Part shown: positions 1-10,119 of the stretch, piece after piece
Numbering within the stretch: position 1 is the stretch's first letter
How the letters are laid out: each line of letters begins with the position of its first letter
NCBI RefSeq assembly: GCF_009765905.1
Contig: NZ_LMUO01000019.1
Location: 172,303 to 236,302, forward strand
Reading direction: 5' to 3'
DNA from: Mucilaginibacter sp. L196
Lineage (GTDB): Bacteria > Bacteroidota > Bacteroidia > Sphingobacteriales > Sphingobacteriaceae
Length of the DNA stretch: 64,000 nucleotides
Program-made: the position numbers and the translations under genes
Notes under the pieces: generated by a model
The model's database searches: none
What the model saw: the letters and a program-made list of their open reading frames with translations, nothing else
Told to the model about the DNA's origin: nothing

Positions 1-9
1 ATTTTCGCA

Positions 10-1608
10 ATGAAACTTATCCTCGTCTTTCTTCTTTCGATAGTTATTTTCCCGCGAACCATCGTTCATGCGCAATCAATTGTAATTACACCTAAACCGG
101 GTACAATAAAACTTCCTTTAGATGCTATAGGTAATTACACGGTACTGTTAAATGATATTGCCACCATAACTACCTCAAACGGCACAATAGCACAGGTGCT
201 TTTTGTGCCTTCGGGCTTTAACTGCCAAACTCTGGGCCCGCAAAATGTTTCTGTATTTGCCAGCGATGCCAATGCAAAACCCTTGACACCCCAAAATGCC
301 AGCTTTTCTTATCCAAGCTCAATTGTAAAAGACCATAAGGGCAATTTGTTCGTTGGCGAAGATGGCCATTGCATCCGTAAAATTGACCCAGCCGGAAATG
401 TAACTGTCTTCGCAGGTTCTTTGGGTTACGTATATGGTTACCGGGATGGCCCTGGAAATGTCGCTTTATTTAACTCAATCTTTAGTTTAGCTATTGATGC
501 CCAAGATAATTTATATGTTAGCGATGAAGGTATAATGGTAAGAAAAATTGATCCTGACGGTAATGTTACTACTTATGCCGGTAGCAATACTTATCCTGCG
601 CACCAGGACGGGCCTAAGGCCAACGCCAAGTTTGAAGCATTGGTTGATATAGCCATTGATGCCTCAAATAATCTTTATGTAACCGATGCTAACTATATAA
701 GAAAAATTGGCGCCGACGGCAATGTTACCACAATTGCAGGCAGCACTGCAGCCGGTTATGTAGATGGACCCGGCGCAGATGCTATGTTTAATTCTCCTAT
801 GGGTATATGTGTAGATGCAATAGGGAATATCTATGTAGCGGATGCAGGTAATATTGTGATCAGGAAAATTACACCCGATGTGAACGTAAGCACCTTTGCA
901 GGTAATGGCCATTCTAATTATCCTGTTGTAACCGGAACCGGCACCAATGCGGGCTTTAGAGAAATTGGAGCATTAACAATGGATGCCACCGGTAATTTAT
1001 ATAGCGGCGCTGATGTTATTTGTAAAATCACCCCCACAGGCGCAGTTACCCGTATTGTCGGGTCCGGGTTATTCAACGGCCCAACAGGTGGGAAAGCAGG
1101 TGCGGTAACTTTTGGCAGTATTTCCGGGTTATTTGTAGATAATACGGGCGTAATTTTTATTGCTGATTTTGGCAATAAGCTGATAACCAGAATGTGTGCT
1201 GATAGCGTAGTATCCGTAATAGGGGGCGACGGGACGTCCAATGACGTAAACGGCAATATTGGCGATTGGACAAGCGAAGATTGCCCCGTAACTGTTACCA
1301 TTCCGGTTACCGTTACTGATCCAAGTGGTGTATGTAAAATAAATGCACTATCTATCCCCAACACTTTTACGCCTAACGGAGACAATATAAATGATACCTG
1401 GGAGATTCCTGTATTAGCAAACTACCCCAATTGTACAGTTATGGTTTATAACCGTTACGGGCAAAGGTTATACAATACTAAAGGCTACTCCAAACCATGG
1501 GATGGTACTTATGGGGGCAAGCTATTATCAAATGGCGTATACTATTATATCATAAAATTGGATGCATCAAGCCCACCAATAAGCGGTAGTCTTACTATTT
1601 TACAGTAA
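10..1608 (+). CDS. Secreted NHL-repeat protein with type B T9SS C-terminal domain
   Basis: The 532-residue product has an N-terminal signal peptide (about residues 1-22, ending HAQS). It then carries a series of NHL-type beta-propeller repeats (about 95-420), recognisable by recurring D-xx-G-N-L-Y-V-x-D and IRKI-x-P-x-G-N-V-T segments. The last 90 residues (from about 440) match the gliding-motility/CHU_C type B sorting domain of type IX secretion: PNTFTPNGDN-IND-W, V-YNRYGQ-LY, WDG, G-YYYIIKL. By family knowledge such proteins are exported by the T9SS and displayed or released; the propeller probably binds protein or glycan. No catalytic motif is visible. The ATG at 10 is used because it begins a good signal peptide. 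The upstream context is outside the window. Confidence 0.85.
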   Translation: MKLILVFLLSIVIFPRTIVHAQSIVITPKPGTIKLPLDAIGNYTVLLNDIATITTSNGTIAQVLFVPSGFNCQTLGPQNVSVFASDANAKPLTPQNASFSYPSSIVKDHKGNLFVGEDGHCIRKIDPAGNVTVFAGSLGYVYGYRDGPGNVALFNSIFSLAIDAQDNLYVSDEGIMVRKIDPDGNVTTYAGSNTYPAHQDGPKANAKFEALVDIAIDASNNLYVTDANYIRKIGADGNVTTIAGSTAAGYVDGPGADAMFNSPMGICVDAIGNIYVADAGNIVIRKITPDVNVSTFAGNGHSNYPVVTGTGTNAGFREIGALTMDATGNLYSGADVICKITPTGAVTRIVGSGLFNGPTGGKAGAVTFGSISGLFVDNTGVIFIADFGNKLITRMCADSVVSVIGGDGTSNDVNGNIGDWTSEDCPVTVTIPVTVTDPSGVCKINALSIPNTFTPNGDNINDTWEIPVLANYPNCTVMVYNRYGQRLYNTKGYSKPWDGTYGGKLLSNGVYYYIIKLDASSPPISGSLTILQ

Positions 1609-1620
1609 TTTATTCCGTCC

Positions 1621-1674
1621 GGTCAAGTGTCCACACTTGACCGAACTCTAATTTAAGCGCCCACGCTTAAATTA
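1621..1674. terminator. Two tandem perfect hairpins between convergent genes
   Basis: Arms GGTCAAGTGT (1621-1630) and ACACTTGACC (1633-1642) form one palindrome. Arms TAATTTAAGCG (1649-1659) and CGCTTAAATTA (1664-1674) form a second with a CCCA loop. They fill the gap between the NHL gene end and the GH3 gene end, and the second arm overlaps the GH3 stop codon. A bidirectional terminator is the likely role; there is no long T-run. Confidence 0.6.
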
Positions 1675-4071
1675 CTCTACCACAAATTCCTTATTCAAAA
1701 CCAAATCCTCCGACGATCTTCCAATCATCACCTTGAATTTGCCAGGCTCAACAGTCCAGTTCATATTTTTATCTAAAATAGCTAAATCATCAGGATGCAA
1801 AGTAAAATGTACCGTTTTCTTTTCGCCCGGGGCAAGGTTTACACGCGTAAACCCACGCAGGTCATAATCGTAAACAGTTACATCGCTTAATTCCTGTTTC
1901 AGATATAGTTCAACCACATCATCACCCTTGCGCGTGCCTGTATTCGTCACATCAACGGTTACCTCCACATCAGCCTGGCCTTTTTCACTTTCCGGCGATA
2001 CTTGCAGGTTGCTGTAATCAAAGGTCGTATAGCTCAAACCATAGCCAAACGGATATAACGATCCATCAACACTGGTATGCCCCCAGCCATTTTTACCGCT
2101 TTGCGGAGCCTGAGAACTTGGTTTAAACGGAAAATTCATCTCAATCTGCCCAACTGTTTTCGGGAAGGTGATGGATAACTTACCACCTGGGTTATTATCG
2201 CCAAACAAAGTTTCAGCTATAACCTTACCACTTTGCGGACTAGGAAACCATGCCTCTAAAATAGCCGGCACATATTTATTTTCCCAGTTGATAGTTAATG
2301 GCTGTCCGTTTATCATTACCATCACCACCGGTTTGCCTGTAGCCTGTAAAGCCTGTACCAGCTTCAATTGCCTGCCCGGTAAGTTCAATCCTGTGCGTGA
2401 TAAGCTCTCACCAACCTGTTCAGCGCCTTCGCCAACGGCAACAATCACAATGTCCGATTTTTTGGCTTCTTCAACCGCTGCATTAATATCTGCTTGTTCC
2501 TTATCGGTTAGCGGTGTTTCAATAATTTCACTTTCCGGCCAGGTGGCATCTACAATATCGCAACCTTTAGCATAGCTTACGGTTGCATTGTTGCCAACAT
2601 AATTTTTTATCCCATCATAAACGGTAGTCACCGGGTTATGCGATGGTCCATATCTACTGATGGCATAGCTGGTTTCCATAGCCAGCGGACCGGCTACCAA
2701 AATATGTTTGTATTTGTTTTTATCTATTGGCAACAGGTTGCTCTCGTTTTTCAACAATACCATGCTCTCACGGTTCATTTTCATGCTCATGCTATCCGCT
2801 TCAGCATTATGAACCAATTTGTCTGCCGCTTTTGGGTCTTTCACATAAGGCTCATCAAACAAACCTAATTCAAATTTCACCCGTAGCACATCCGCCACGC
2901 GGGAGTCTAATGTTTTCATAGATACCTTACCATCCTTAACCAAGTTCCTCAATGGCATAATATAAGTTTGCGGCATGGTGAAATTGGTGCGCACATTCAG
3001 CCCGGCCTCAATAGCCATCCTAACTGCATCCTCTGGACTGCTGGCTACATGGTGTTTGCTATACAAAAACTCAACAGCTTCACTATCGGATACCACATAA
3101 CCTGTAAAGCCAAATTTCTGTCTTAACAATTCAGTCAAAAAGAAATAGCTGCCAGTTATCGGCTCGCCGTTCCAGTCGTTATAGCTGCTCATCACACCCA
3201 TGGCATGCGCTTCCTGTATCACCCTGCGGAAAGGGTACAAGTATAATTCATACATTTCACGTGGTGCAACATGCGGGTCGGTTCTATCGGCACCATCACG
3301 GCCACCTTTCGGCACGCTATAAACCGCGAAGTGTTTTAAGGTAGATGCAGCTCCCTCTTCCTGTACACCTAAGCACATTTGTTTGCCTAATTCAGCAATC
3401 AGATAAGGGTCTTCGCCATAAGTTTCAACTGTACGTCCCCAACGCTGATCGCGGGCTGGGTCTAATATCGGCGTATAAACATTGGTATATCCTAAGGCCC
3501 GTGCTTCGCGGCCAACTACATCACCTGCTAGCCTTACCAGTTCCTTATCCCATGTTGCGCCAATGCCAATAGGGGCGGGTAGCGGTGTAGCACGGTCATG
3601 ATTCAGGCCGTGGATACCTTCATTCGTAAAATCAACCGGGATACCCATGCGGGTTTGCTCAACAAACCATTTTTGTATGGTATTAATAGCCATCGCATGT
3701 TTGCTGAACGGGAAACTATATTGCGTAGGCGCCATATCAGTTTTGGAGGCCAGGTTGTTCAACTCCTCATCAATATTGGCAATGCCATCCTTCCAAACCT
3801 CGTTTTTCCATGACTCTGCTGGCATTTCTTCTTTTAAAACTCTTTTGTAACCATACAATGTTGCTAGCTGACATGTTTTTTCCTCAACCGTCATTTGGCT
3901 CAGCAGATCAGCGACACGTTTATCAATCGGTTGTGATGGATCTTCAAAAACATCCATTTTGCCGTTCTTGTTAAAATCTATCCAGCCCTTATGGTAAATG
4001 GAAGTTTTTTGTGCCGATGATACTTGTATAAGCACTCCCTGAAACGCTATAAGCAACAATAACTTTTTCAT
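1672..4071 (-). CDS. bglX: Glycoside hydrolase family 3, beta-glucosidase-like
   Basis: The 799-residue protein has a signal peptide (1-20), then a short EF-hand-like segment DFNKNGKMDVFEDP (32-45), the GH3 N-terminal barrel, the alpha/beta sandwich and a C-terminal fibronectin III-like domain. The GH3 nucleophile is D329 in GYVVSDSEAV, and the substrate-binding KHF motif is at about 246. Length and domain order fit periplasmic beta-glucosidases/xylosidases of the BglX group. It would cleave beta-linked glucose or xylose from the non-reducing end of oligosaccharides; the exact sugar cannot be read from the sequence. A TAACTTTG -7 box sits 29 bases upstream of the start. It is transcribed alone, convergent with the NHL gene. 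Confidence 0.9.
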   Translation of the reverse strand: MKKLLLLIAFQGVLIQVSSAQKTSIYHKGWIDFNKNGKMDVFEDPSQPIDKRVADLLSQMTVEEKTCQLATLYGYKRVLKEEMPAESWKNEVWKDGIANIDEELNNLASKTDMAPTQYSFPFSKHAMAINTIQKWFVEQTRMGIPVDFTNEGIHGLNHDRATPLPAPIGIGATWDKELVRLAGDVVGREARALGYTNVYTPILDPARDQRWGRTVETYGEDPYLIAELGKQMCLGVQEEGAASTLKHFAVYSVPKGGRDGADRTDPHVAPREMYELYLYPFRRVIQEAHAMGVMSSYNDWNGEPITGSYFFLTELLRQKFGFTGYVVSDSEAVEFLYSKHHVASSPEDAVRMAIEAGLNVRTNFTMPQTYIMPLRNLVKDGKVSMKTLDSRVADVLRVKFELGLFDEPYVKDPKAADKLVHNAEADSMSMKMNRESMVLLKNESNLLPIDKNKYKHILVAGPLAMETSYAISRYGPSHNPVTTVYDGIKNYVGNNATVSYAKGCDIVDATWPESEIIETPLTDKEQADINAAVEEAKKSDIVIVAVGEGAEQVGESLSRTGLNLPGRQLKLVQALQATGKPVVMVMINGQPLTINWENKYVPAILEAWFPSPQSGKVIAETLFGDNNPGGKLSITFPKTVGQIEMNFPFKPSSQAPQSGKNGWGHTSVDGSLYPFGYGLSYTTFDYSNLQVSPESEKGQADVEVTVDVTNTGTRKGDDVVELYLKQELSDVTVYDYDLRGFTRVNLAPGEKKTVHFTLHPDDLAILDKNMNWTVEPGKFKVMIGRSSEDLVLNKEFVVE

Positions 4072-4099
4072 ATAATAATTGGTTGTGTATGAAGACGCC

Positions 4100-4107
4100 C
4101 AAAGTTA
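4100..4107 (-). promoter_or_regulatory. -7 box (TAACTTTG) for the GH3 gene
   Basis: Read on the minus strand, TAACTTTG matches the Bacteroidota -7 consensus TAnnTTTG and lies about 29 bases before the GH3 start codon. No convincing -33 TTTG was seen. Confidence 0.45.
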
Positions 4108-4249
4108 AAATACGCGCAGATAATTACCACTTATTTATAGTGATGATAGCAAGTTTATTACGAAAACGTATTCGTTCTTTTTTTATAGTGATTTTAAGGA
4201 GGCTTTTAAGAATGATTCAATGTCCTTTTTATATCGATACAAAAAGAAA

Positions 4250-4351
4250 CGTCATTGCGAGGTACGAAGCAATCTCTACATACACAGGGCATTGAATCTA
4301 CCTTGCTGCTCTGTAAAGTATAGAGAGATTGCTTCGTACCTCGCAATGACG
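4250..4351. repeat. Dispersed inverted repeat, GTCATTGCGAGG type
   Basis: The left arm begins CGTCATTGCGAGGTACGAAG and the right arm ends CTTCGTACCTCGCAATGACG. The arms are about 29 bases and nearly perfect, around an unrelated 45-base centre. It lies 64 bases downstream of the minus-strand reductase gene. Related copies occur at 14932 and 60569. Confidence 0.85.
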
Positions 4352-4414
4352 ATAGTTTTATCAATTAAAAAAACAAGGCAGCATCGATTTACTACCCTGT
4401 AATGTGTTATATAT

Positions 4415-5293
4415 TTAAAATGCTTTTGCAAAATCTTTGGCAAAGGCTTCAAAGCTGGTTTTGCCTTTTATAACATTAGCGCTTTTGTTATAATCCTCAT
4501 TTATTTTTTCTGATTTGATAACAGATCCCATTTCGGCATAATTTACAGCCACATCATGCGATGCGCCGTTTTGCTCCATGGCAGCAACCACATCCGCATC
4601 CTTAAACTCAACCCACGGTAAGTTTGGCTTGCCAATTGCAGCACCTAAAATGGCAGCAACCTCAGTACTGGTATGTACAGAACTGATTACGTAGTAAAGG
4701 GATTTACCAGTAAAATCAGATTGCAAAGCATCAGCCGCGGCATCAGCTATATCATTAGGATATACCATTGATATAACGCTATCCGGTTTATAGTTTGCAC
4801 CGATGATGCCCAGGTTTTTCGCCATATCCACATTGTGTAAAAAATTGGTGTAGAAGAATCCCGGGCGCAGATGCCTAACCGCAACACCTTCCAGCTCATT
4901 AAATTCTTCCTCAACAAAGTGCATACCTGATATTGGTCCTGCGCCTTCGGCCAAATGGCCGCCAATGCTGCTTAAGTTAACTACGCGTTTAATACCTGCG
5001 TTCTTAATAGCGATAGCATAATTATGGCCAATGCCTGCAATATATTTTTTCCATGCATTGGTTACCATATTTGGTGGTACCATGGTGTAAACTGCATCGG
5101 CACCGGTAAAGGCCCTGGTTAAAAAATCAACGTCTTCAACTGATCCTATAGCTGGCGTTGCGCCTAATGCTTCAATAGCTGTTGCTTTATCGGCATTGCT
5201 GCTAACAATAGTAACCTGGTGGCCTGCGGCGATTAATTTTTGTGCTAATGGTTTGCTGATATTTCCAAGCGAACCTGTTATGGTAATTTTCAT
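4415..5293 (-). CDS. NmrA/NAD(P)-binding Rossmann-fold reductase-like protein
   Basis: The 292-residue product starts MKITITGSLGNISKPLA, a Rossmann nucleotide-binding loop of the NmrA/atypical short-chain dehydrogenase type. A TIVSSNADKA segment follows, as in NADP-binding NmrA-like and QorB (quinone reductase 2) proteins. The start at 5293 is chosen over an upstream one because the dinucleotide-binding motif begins there and the extra 41 residues would cross the promoter and overlap the divergent gene. Head-to-head pairing with an HxlR regulator is typical of QorB-like genes, and suggests redox- or electrophile-responsive control. Substrate unknown. Confidence 0.8.
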   Translation of the reverse strand: MKITITGSLGNISKPLAQKLIAAGHQVTIVSSNADKATAIEALGATPAIGSVEDVDFLTRAFTGADAVYTMVPPNMVTNAWKKYIAGIGHNYAIAIKNAGIKRVVNLSSIGGHLAEGAGPISGMHFVEEEFNELEGVAVRHLRPGFFYTNFLHNVDMAKNLGIIGANYKPDSVISMVYPNDIADAAADALQSDFTGKSLYYVISSVHTSTEVAAILGAAIGKPNLPWVEFKDADVVAAMEQNGASHDVAVNYAEMGSVIKSEKINEDYNKSANVIKGKTSFEAFAKDFAKAF

Positions 5294-5319
5294 AATTTTT
5301 TTGTTTTTATTTAATGAAA

Positions 5320-5333
5320 CAAAGGTATATTTG
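5320..5333. promoter_or_regulatory. Overlapping divergent -7 boxes
   Basis: On the minus strand TACCTTTG (5320-5327) fits the -7 consensus for the reductase gene. On the plus strand TATATTTG (5326-5333) fits it for the HxlR gene, with a TTTG at 5300-5303 as a possible -33 element. The two boxes share two bases, so both promoters would answer to one bound protein. Confidence 0.6.
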
Positions 5334-5358
5334 TACTTACTTTTATACAAGTACTTAC
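5333..5358. promoter_or_regulatory. Candidate HxlR operator
   Basis: GTACTTAC occurs twice (5333-5340 and 5351-5358) with an 18-base period. GTACTT (5333-5338) and AAGTAC (5349-5354) also form an inverted repeat. A further related GTATGTAAG lies just downstream. The site sits on top of the start regions of both divergent promoters, as expected for an HxlR repressor binding site. Confidence 0.55.
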
Positions 5359-5375
5359 CCCAAAGTATGTAAGAC

Positions 5376-5735
5376 ATGACAGCAATTAAAGAAAGCTCGA
5401 CCCGAAGCGCCAACAAAAAAATTACCGCCGATATGTGCCCGGTAACCTATATTATGAACAGGATAGGGGGATATTGGAAACCCATTATCCTGTACCAGTT
5501 AATGAGCGGCCCCAAACGTTATAGCGAATTAAAAAAAGCGATCCCCACCATTACCGAAAAGATGCTCATCCAACATCTAAAGCAAATGGAGGCCGACTTT
5601 ATTATCAACCGCGAAGCTAAACCCGTTGTACCGCCCTACGTAACCTACAGCCTAAGTCCATCTGGTCAGGAGCTTCAACCCGTACTCCAAAGTATGGCTG
5701 CCTGGGCAGTAAAAAACAGCGCGGAGTTGTCGTAA
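5376..5735 (+). CDS. HxlR-family winged-helix transcriptional regulator
   Basis: The 119-residue product matches HxlR/DUF24 regulators: a single N-terminal cysteine in MCPVTYIMNRIGGYWKPIIL, followed by a winged helix (RYSELKKAIPTITEKML-QHLKQMEAD) and the wing segment VTYSLSPSGQEL. In relatives such as YodB and HypR the conserved cysteine senses quinones, aldehydes or oxidants; the same role here is inference. It is divergent from the NmrA-like reductase with 82 bases between starts, and probably represses both itself and that gene. Confidence 0.9.
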   Translation: MTAIKESSTRSANKKITADMCPVTYIMNRIGGYWKPIILYQLMSGPKRYSELKKAIPTITEKMLIQHLKQMEADFIINREAKPVVPPYVTYSLSPSGQELQPVLQSMAAWAVKNSAELS

Positions 5736-5739
5736 GAAT

Positions 5740-5842
5740 GACAATAAAAAAAAAGCGCGCAAACGCCCGACGAAAAACCGGGCCGGGAGCTGGCCTTGCG
5801 GGCAGAAGGTTTTTTCCGTCTTGACTTTTTGGTTCTTTTGTG
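5740..5842. repeat. Dispersed intergenic element, partly GC-rich
   Basis: The segment carries an A-run, a GC-rich stretch with GCCCGACG and CGGGCCGGGAGC, and ends in GACTTTTTGGTTCTTTTGT. It gives open frames on the minus strand that I recognise as a recurring spurious translation in Bacteroidota genomes, so it is treated as a dispersed repeat, not a gene. The IS at 5847 is inserted at its palindromic edge. Confidence 0.45.
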
Positions 5843-5918
5843 TCAAGTGGCTGTTGCACGACTAACAGGTGTTAATAAGATAGTTTGTATAGGCCTTTGC
5901 TAATGATTATTTTAGGGT

Positions 5919-7432
<1,514 letters not shown>

Positions 7433-7560
7433 AATTGATCGTTTGTTTTTATTCAATTGAATAATGCCTTTTTTATATAATAGTCGTGCAACAGCCACTC
7501 AAGACAAAAGAAGCATCCCAGCGGCAATGAGCGGCGAGAATATATTATTAAAGATAAAAT

Positions 7561-7647
7561 TTGTCATTCTGAGGTACGAAGAATCTTCTTCGATTTGCAT
7601 TCGAACTATGCATGATGCAGAAGATTCTTCGTACCTCAGAATGACAA
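7561..7647. repeat. Dispersed inverted repeat, GTCATTCTGAGG type
   Basis: Arms TTGTCATTCTGAGGTACGAA and TTCGTACCTCAGAATGACAA face each other around the GAATCTTC core. It lies between the IS and the 3' end of the minus-strand esterase gene, 24 bases from that stop codon. Confidence 0.85.
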
Positions 7648-7670
7648 TTGGTTTTAGAATGACAAAGGGT

Positions 7671-8234
7671 CTAATCCTTCACTAATAGCTCCTTTATCAC
7701 CGGCCAAATTCTCTCCGCAATAATCTTATACCCCTCAGCCGAAGGATGCAAACCATCACGAATATTTAAATGCATCTGCCCGGCAACGCCATCCAAATAA
7801 AAAGGCACAAAAGCCATATTATGCATATCGGCTAGTTTCTTAAACATCGAATTAAAATTATCAGCAGGTAAACCAGGAATAATTGCCGGTATCTGCATCC
7901 CCATTAAGGCCAGTTTAATATCCGGGTATTTAGCTTTAACCTGTTTCACAATCGCATCTAGATTTTGGTAGATTTTTTCAGGTGATACATGCCGGCGCAT
8001 ATCATTTATGCCTAATTCCAATACAAAAATATCCATTGGGCGGTTAAGCCAGTAATCTAACCGGGCTAATCCACCGCTTGTAGTATCACCGCTCAAGCCT
8101 CCGTTTATCACATGGTAATCATAACCTTCGGCGTTTATCTTTTGTTGTATTAACGCAGGGCATGCTTCTTTGCGGGCATCTGCAAGGCCATAACCGGCGG
8201 TAAGGCTATCGCCAAAGAATAGAATATTGCGCAT
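7671..8234 (-). CDS. SGNH/GDSL-family esterase (TesA-like)
   Basis: The 187-residue product begins MRNILFFGDSLTAGYGL, the GDSL block I with the nucleophilic serine S10. Block II glycine is in GGLSGDTTSGG, block III asparagine in LGINDMRR, and block V has the Asp/His pair in DGLHPSAEGY near the C-terminus. Length and motif set match TesA-like arylesterase/lysophospholipase proteins. There is no signal peptide, so it may be cytoplasmic. The start at 8234 is preferred to one six codons upstream because it directly begins the family sequence. Natural substrate unknown. Confidence 0.9.
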   Translation of the reverse strand: MRNILFFGDSLTAGYGLADARKEACPALIQQKINAEGYDYHVINGGLSGDTTSGGLARLDYWLNRPMDIFVLELGINDMRRHVSPEKIYQNLDAIVKQVKAKYPDIKLALMGMQIPAIIPGLPADNFNSMFKKLADMHNMAFVPFYLDGVAGQMHLNIRDGLHPSAEGYKIIAERIWPVIKELLVKD

Positions 8235-8404
8235 AACATTCAAATAACACAATTGTACTGTTTGTTTATGTCATTTTTATAAAAACTTAATGTAAAAATA
8301 TCACAGCAATTACATATTTATAAAAAATACCACTTATTTTTACAATGGTTTAAAAACAATAGAATTAATCCATTCGTTTAATACCTACCAATTATTATAT
8401 TTTC

Positions 8405-8782
8405 ATGTCAAAAAACATCTTAATAGTCGACGATAGCAGCGATACACTCGACTTACTGAAAGAAGCATTGGAGCAGGAGGGCTATGATGTTACTGCGCTG
8501 CCTTATACCGAAAATATTATCACCAGCATATCGCAATACCAACCCGACTTGGTAATGCTTGATTTTTTGCTGGCAGGCATCAACGGTGGCGAGCTTTGCC
8601 ATCAGCTAAAAATGCATCCCATTTCATCACATATCCCGGTAATTATGCTTTCGGGCTACCCGCGTGTGCTGGAATCATTAGGTAATTATGGTGCCGATGA
8701 ATTTATCGCCAAACCATTCGACCTAGATCATTTATACGCCAGCGTAAAGCATTGGATGGAAGAAAGCGCTATGCATGCGTAA
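8405..8782 (+). CDS. Single-domain response regulator (CheY-like receiver)
   Basis: The 125 residues form only a receiver domain: the acidic pair in VDDSSD near the start, phospho-acceptor D53 in VMLDFLLAG, switch serine S83 in MLSGYP and K103 in AKPFD. There is no output domain and no histidine kinase beside it, so its partner is elsewhere. It likely works by protein contact in a phosphorelay. It stands alone between the divergent esterase and the aldo/keto reductase. Confidence 0.92.
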   Translation: MSKNILIVDDSSDTLDLLKEALEQEGYDVTALPYTENIITSISQYQPDLVMLDFLLAGINGGELCHQLKMHPISSHIPVIMLSGYPRVLESLGNYGADEFIAKPFDLDHLYASVKHWMEESAMHA

Positions 8783-8807
8783 GTAAATTCCTAGGCTGTC
8801 ATTATTT

Positions 8808-8868
8808 ACCCTCTTTGTCGCGTAGCGAAAGAGAGGGTCGACCAGCGTAGCGTAGTCGGGGTGAGTAA
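8808..8868. repeat. Dispersed repeat, ACCCTCTTT type (partial)
   Basis: ACCCTCTTT...AAAGAGAGGGT forms a short hairpin, followed by a GACCAGCGTAGCGTAGTCGG segment that is also present, inverted, in the copy at 16640. It follows the response-regulator stop by 25 bases. Confidence 0.7.
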
Positions 8869-8946
8869 TATTTATCCTGAAAATCTCCTGACAATTCTCT
8901 GCCCCATCTGTTGTTACTTTGATAAAATACATAACAATATCTATTT

Positions 8947-9981
8947 ATGGAATACAGACAATTAGGAGCATCAGGACTAAACGTACCTGTACTTAGTTTC
9001 GGAACTGCTACCTTCGGCGGTGGAAACGAATTTTTTAAAGCCTGGGGCGATACCCAATTAGACGAAGCAAAGAAATTGATAAACTTGTGTCTTGACGCGG
9101 GCGTTAACTTTTTTGATACAGCTAATGTTTACTCACGCGGTACTTCTGAAGAAATTTTAGGCAAAGCACTCGAAGGTATTGCTCGCGACAAGGTTTTAAT
9201 ATCAACCAAAGCAACCTTTAAAATGGGTGATGGCCCGAACGATTATGGTTCATCACGCCTGCACCTCATCAAATCATGCGAAGACAGCCTTAAACGCCTG
9301 CAAACTGATTATATTGATGTTTACCACATGCACGGCTTTGATGGTAATACTCCGGTTGAAGAAACGTTACATGCCTTAGAAGATCTGATAACCAGCGGAA
9401 AAGTTCGTTATATAGCTTGTTCTAACTTCTCAGGCTGGCATTTAATGAAATCATTATCAGTATCTGAAAAATATGGTTGGGCAAAATATATAGCACACCA
9501 GGCTTATTATTCTTTATTGGATAGGGAGTTTGAATGGGAACTAATGCCTTTAGGTATCAATCAAGGCGTGAGCACAATCGTATGGAGCCCGCTTTCATCA
9601 AGCAGGTTGAGCGGAAAATACCGCAGAGATCAACCGATCCCACAGGATTCCCGCATGAGTAAAGGTGGTGCACATGGCCCCGCAACTAACTTTGAGCGCC
9701 TATACACTATTGTTGATGCTTTGGACGAAGTAGCAGAGGAAGTTGGCAAATCGGTGCCGCAAGTGGCTTTAAACTGGCTGTTACAACGCCCAACCATTGC
9801 CAACCTGGTTATTGGTGCCCGTAATGAGGAACAGCTTAAACAAAACTTAGCCGCGGTAGGATGGAACCTTACCACAGATCAGGTTAAAAAGTTAGATGCC
9901 GCCAGCGATGTCGATCTGATATACCCATACTGGCACCAAAGGCAGGATACTAAATTGAACCCATTGCCTAAGTTCTATTAG
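8947..9981 (+). CDS. Aldo/keto reductase
   Basis: The 344-residue product is an AKR TIM barrel of the YajO/YghZ-like size. The catalytic tetrad is readable: D57 and Y62 in FDTANVYS, K88 in LISTKATF, and H129 in DVYHMHG. The NADPH-binding end has VIGARNEEQLKQNL near residue 295. It would reduce aldehydes or ketones with NADPH in the cytoplasm; substrate unknown. It appears monocistronic and is followed by a dispersed hairpin. Confidence 0.93.
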   Translation: MEYRQLGASGLNVPVLSFGTATFGGGNEFFKAWGDTQLDEAKKLINLCLDAGVNFFDTANVYSRGTSEEILGKALEGIARDKVLISTKATFKMGDGPNDYGSSRLHLIKSCEDSLKRLQTDYIDVYHMHGFDGNTPVEETLHALEDLITSGKVRYIACSNFSGWHLMKSLSVSEKYGWAKYIAHQAYYSLLDREFEWELMPLGINQGVSTIVWSPLSSSRLSGKYRRDQPIPQDSRMSKGGAHGPATNFERLYTIVDALDEVAEEVGKSVPQVALNWLLQRPTIANLVIGARNEEQLKQNLAAVGWNLTTDQVKKLDAASDVDLIYPYWHQRQDTKLNPLPKFY

Positions 9982-9995
9982 TATTAAATTCTAAC

Positions 9996-10070
9996 TGTCA
10001 TTCCGAGCGGAGCGAAGAATCTGTACATTGGTTTACACTTGTACAGATTCTTCGCTTCACTCAAATGACA
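9996..10070. repeat. Dispersed inverted repeat, GTCATTCCGAGCGG type
   Basis: Arms TGTCATTCCGAGCGGAGCGA and TCGCTTCACTCAAATGACA are imperfect; the inner arms AGAATCTGTAC and GTACAGATTCT pair fully. It lies in a convergent gap, 14 bases after the reductase stop. Confidence 0.85.
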
Positions 10071-10119
10071 ATCTTTTCCCCTTTGTTTATTCTGAGCAAG
10101 GACGAAATCTTCAATAAGT

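Larger units (their letters stand above)
4072..4414. other. Gene-free gap holding one dispersed hairpin repeat
   Basis: The 343 bases between the GH3 start and the reductase end contain the GH3 promoter region, an AT-rich stretch, and the inverted repeat at 4250-4351. Short reading frames here run through the repeat and have no supporting signal. Confidence 0.7.

Noticed and set aside
918..1385. 155-residue minus-strand frame inside the NHL gene
   Set aside because: It lies entirely antisense to a well supported gene and has no recognisable domain.
4083..4402. Short plus-strand frames in the gap before the GH3 gene
   Set aside because: They pass through the hairpin repeat and promoter region; no ribosome-binding site or domain.
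5617..5859. Minus-strand frames across the dispersed element before the IS
   Set aside because: They run through a known type of repeated intergenic sequence and the HxlR gene end, and end at the IS; not supported as genes.
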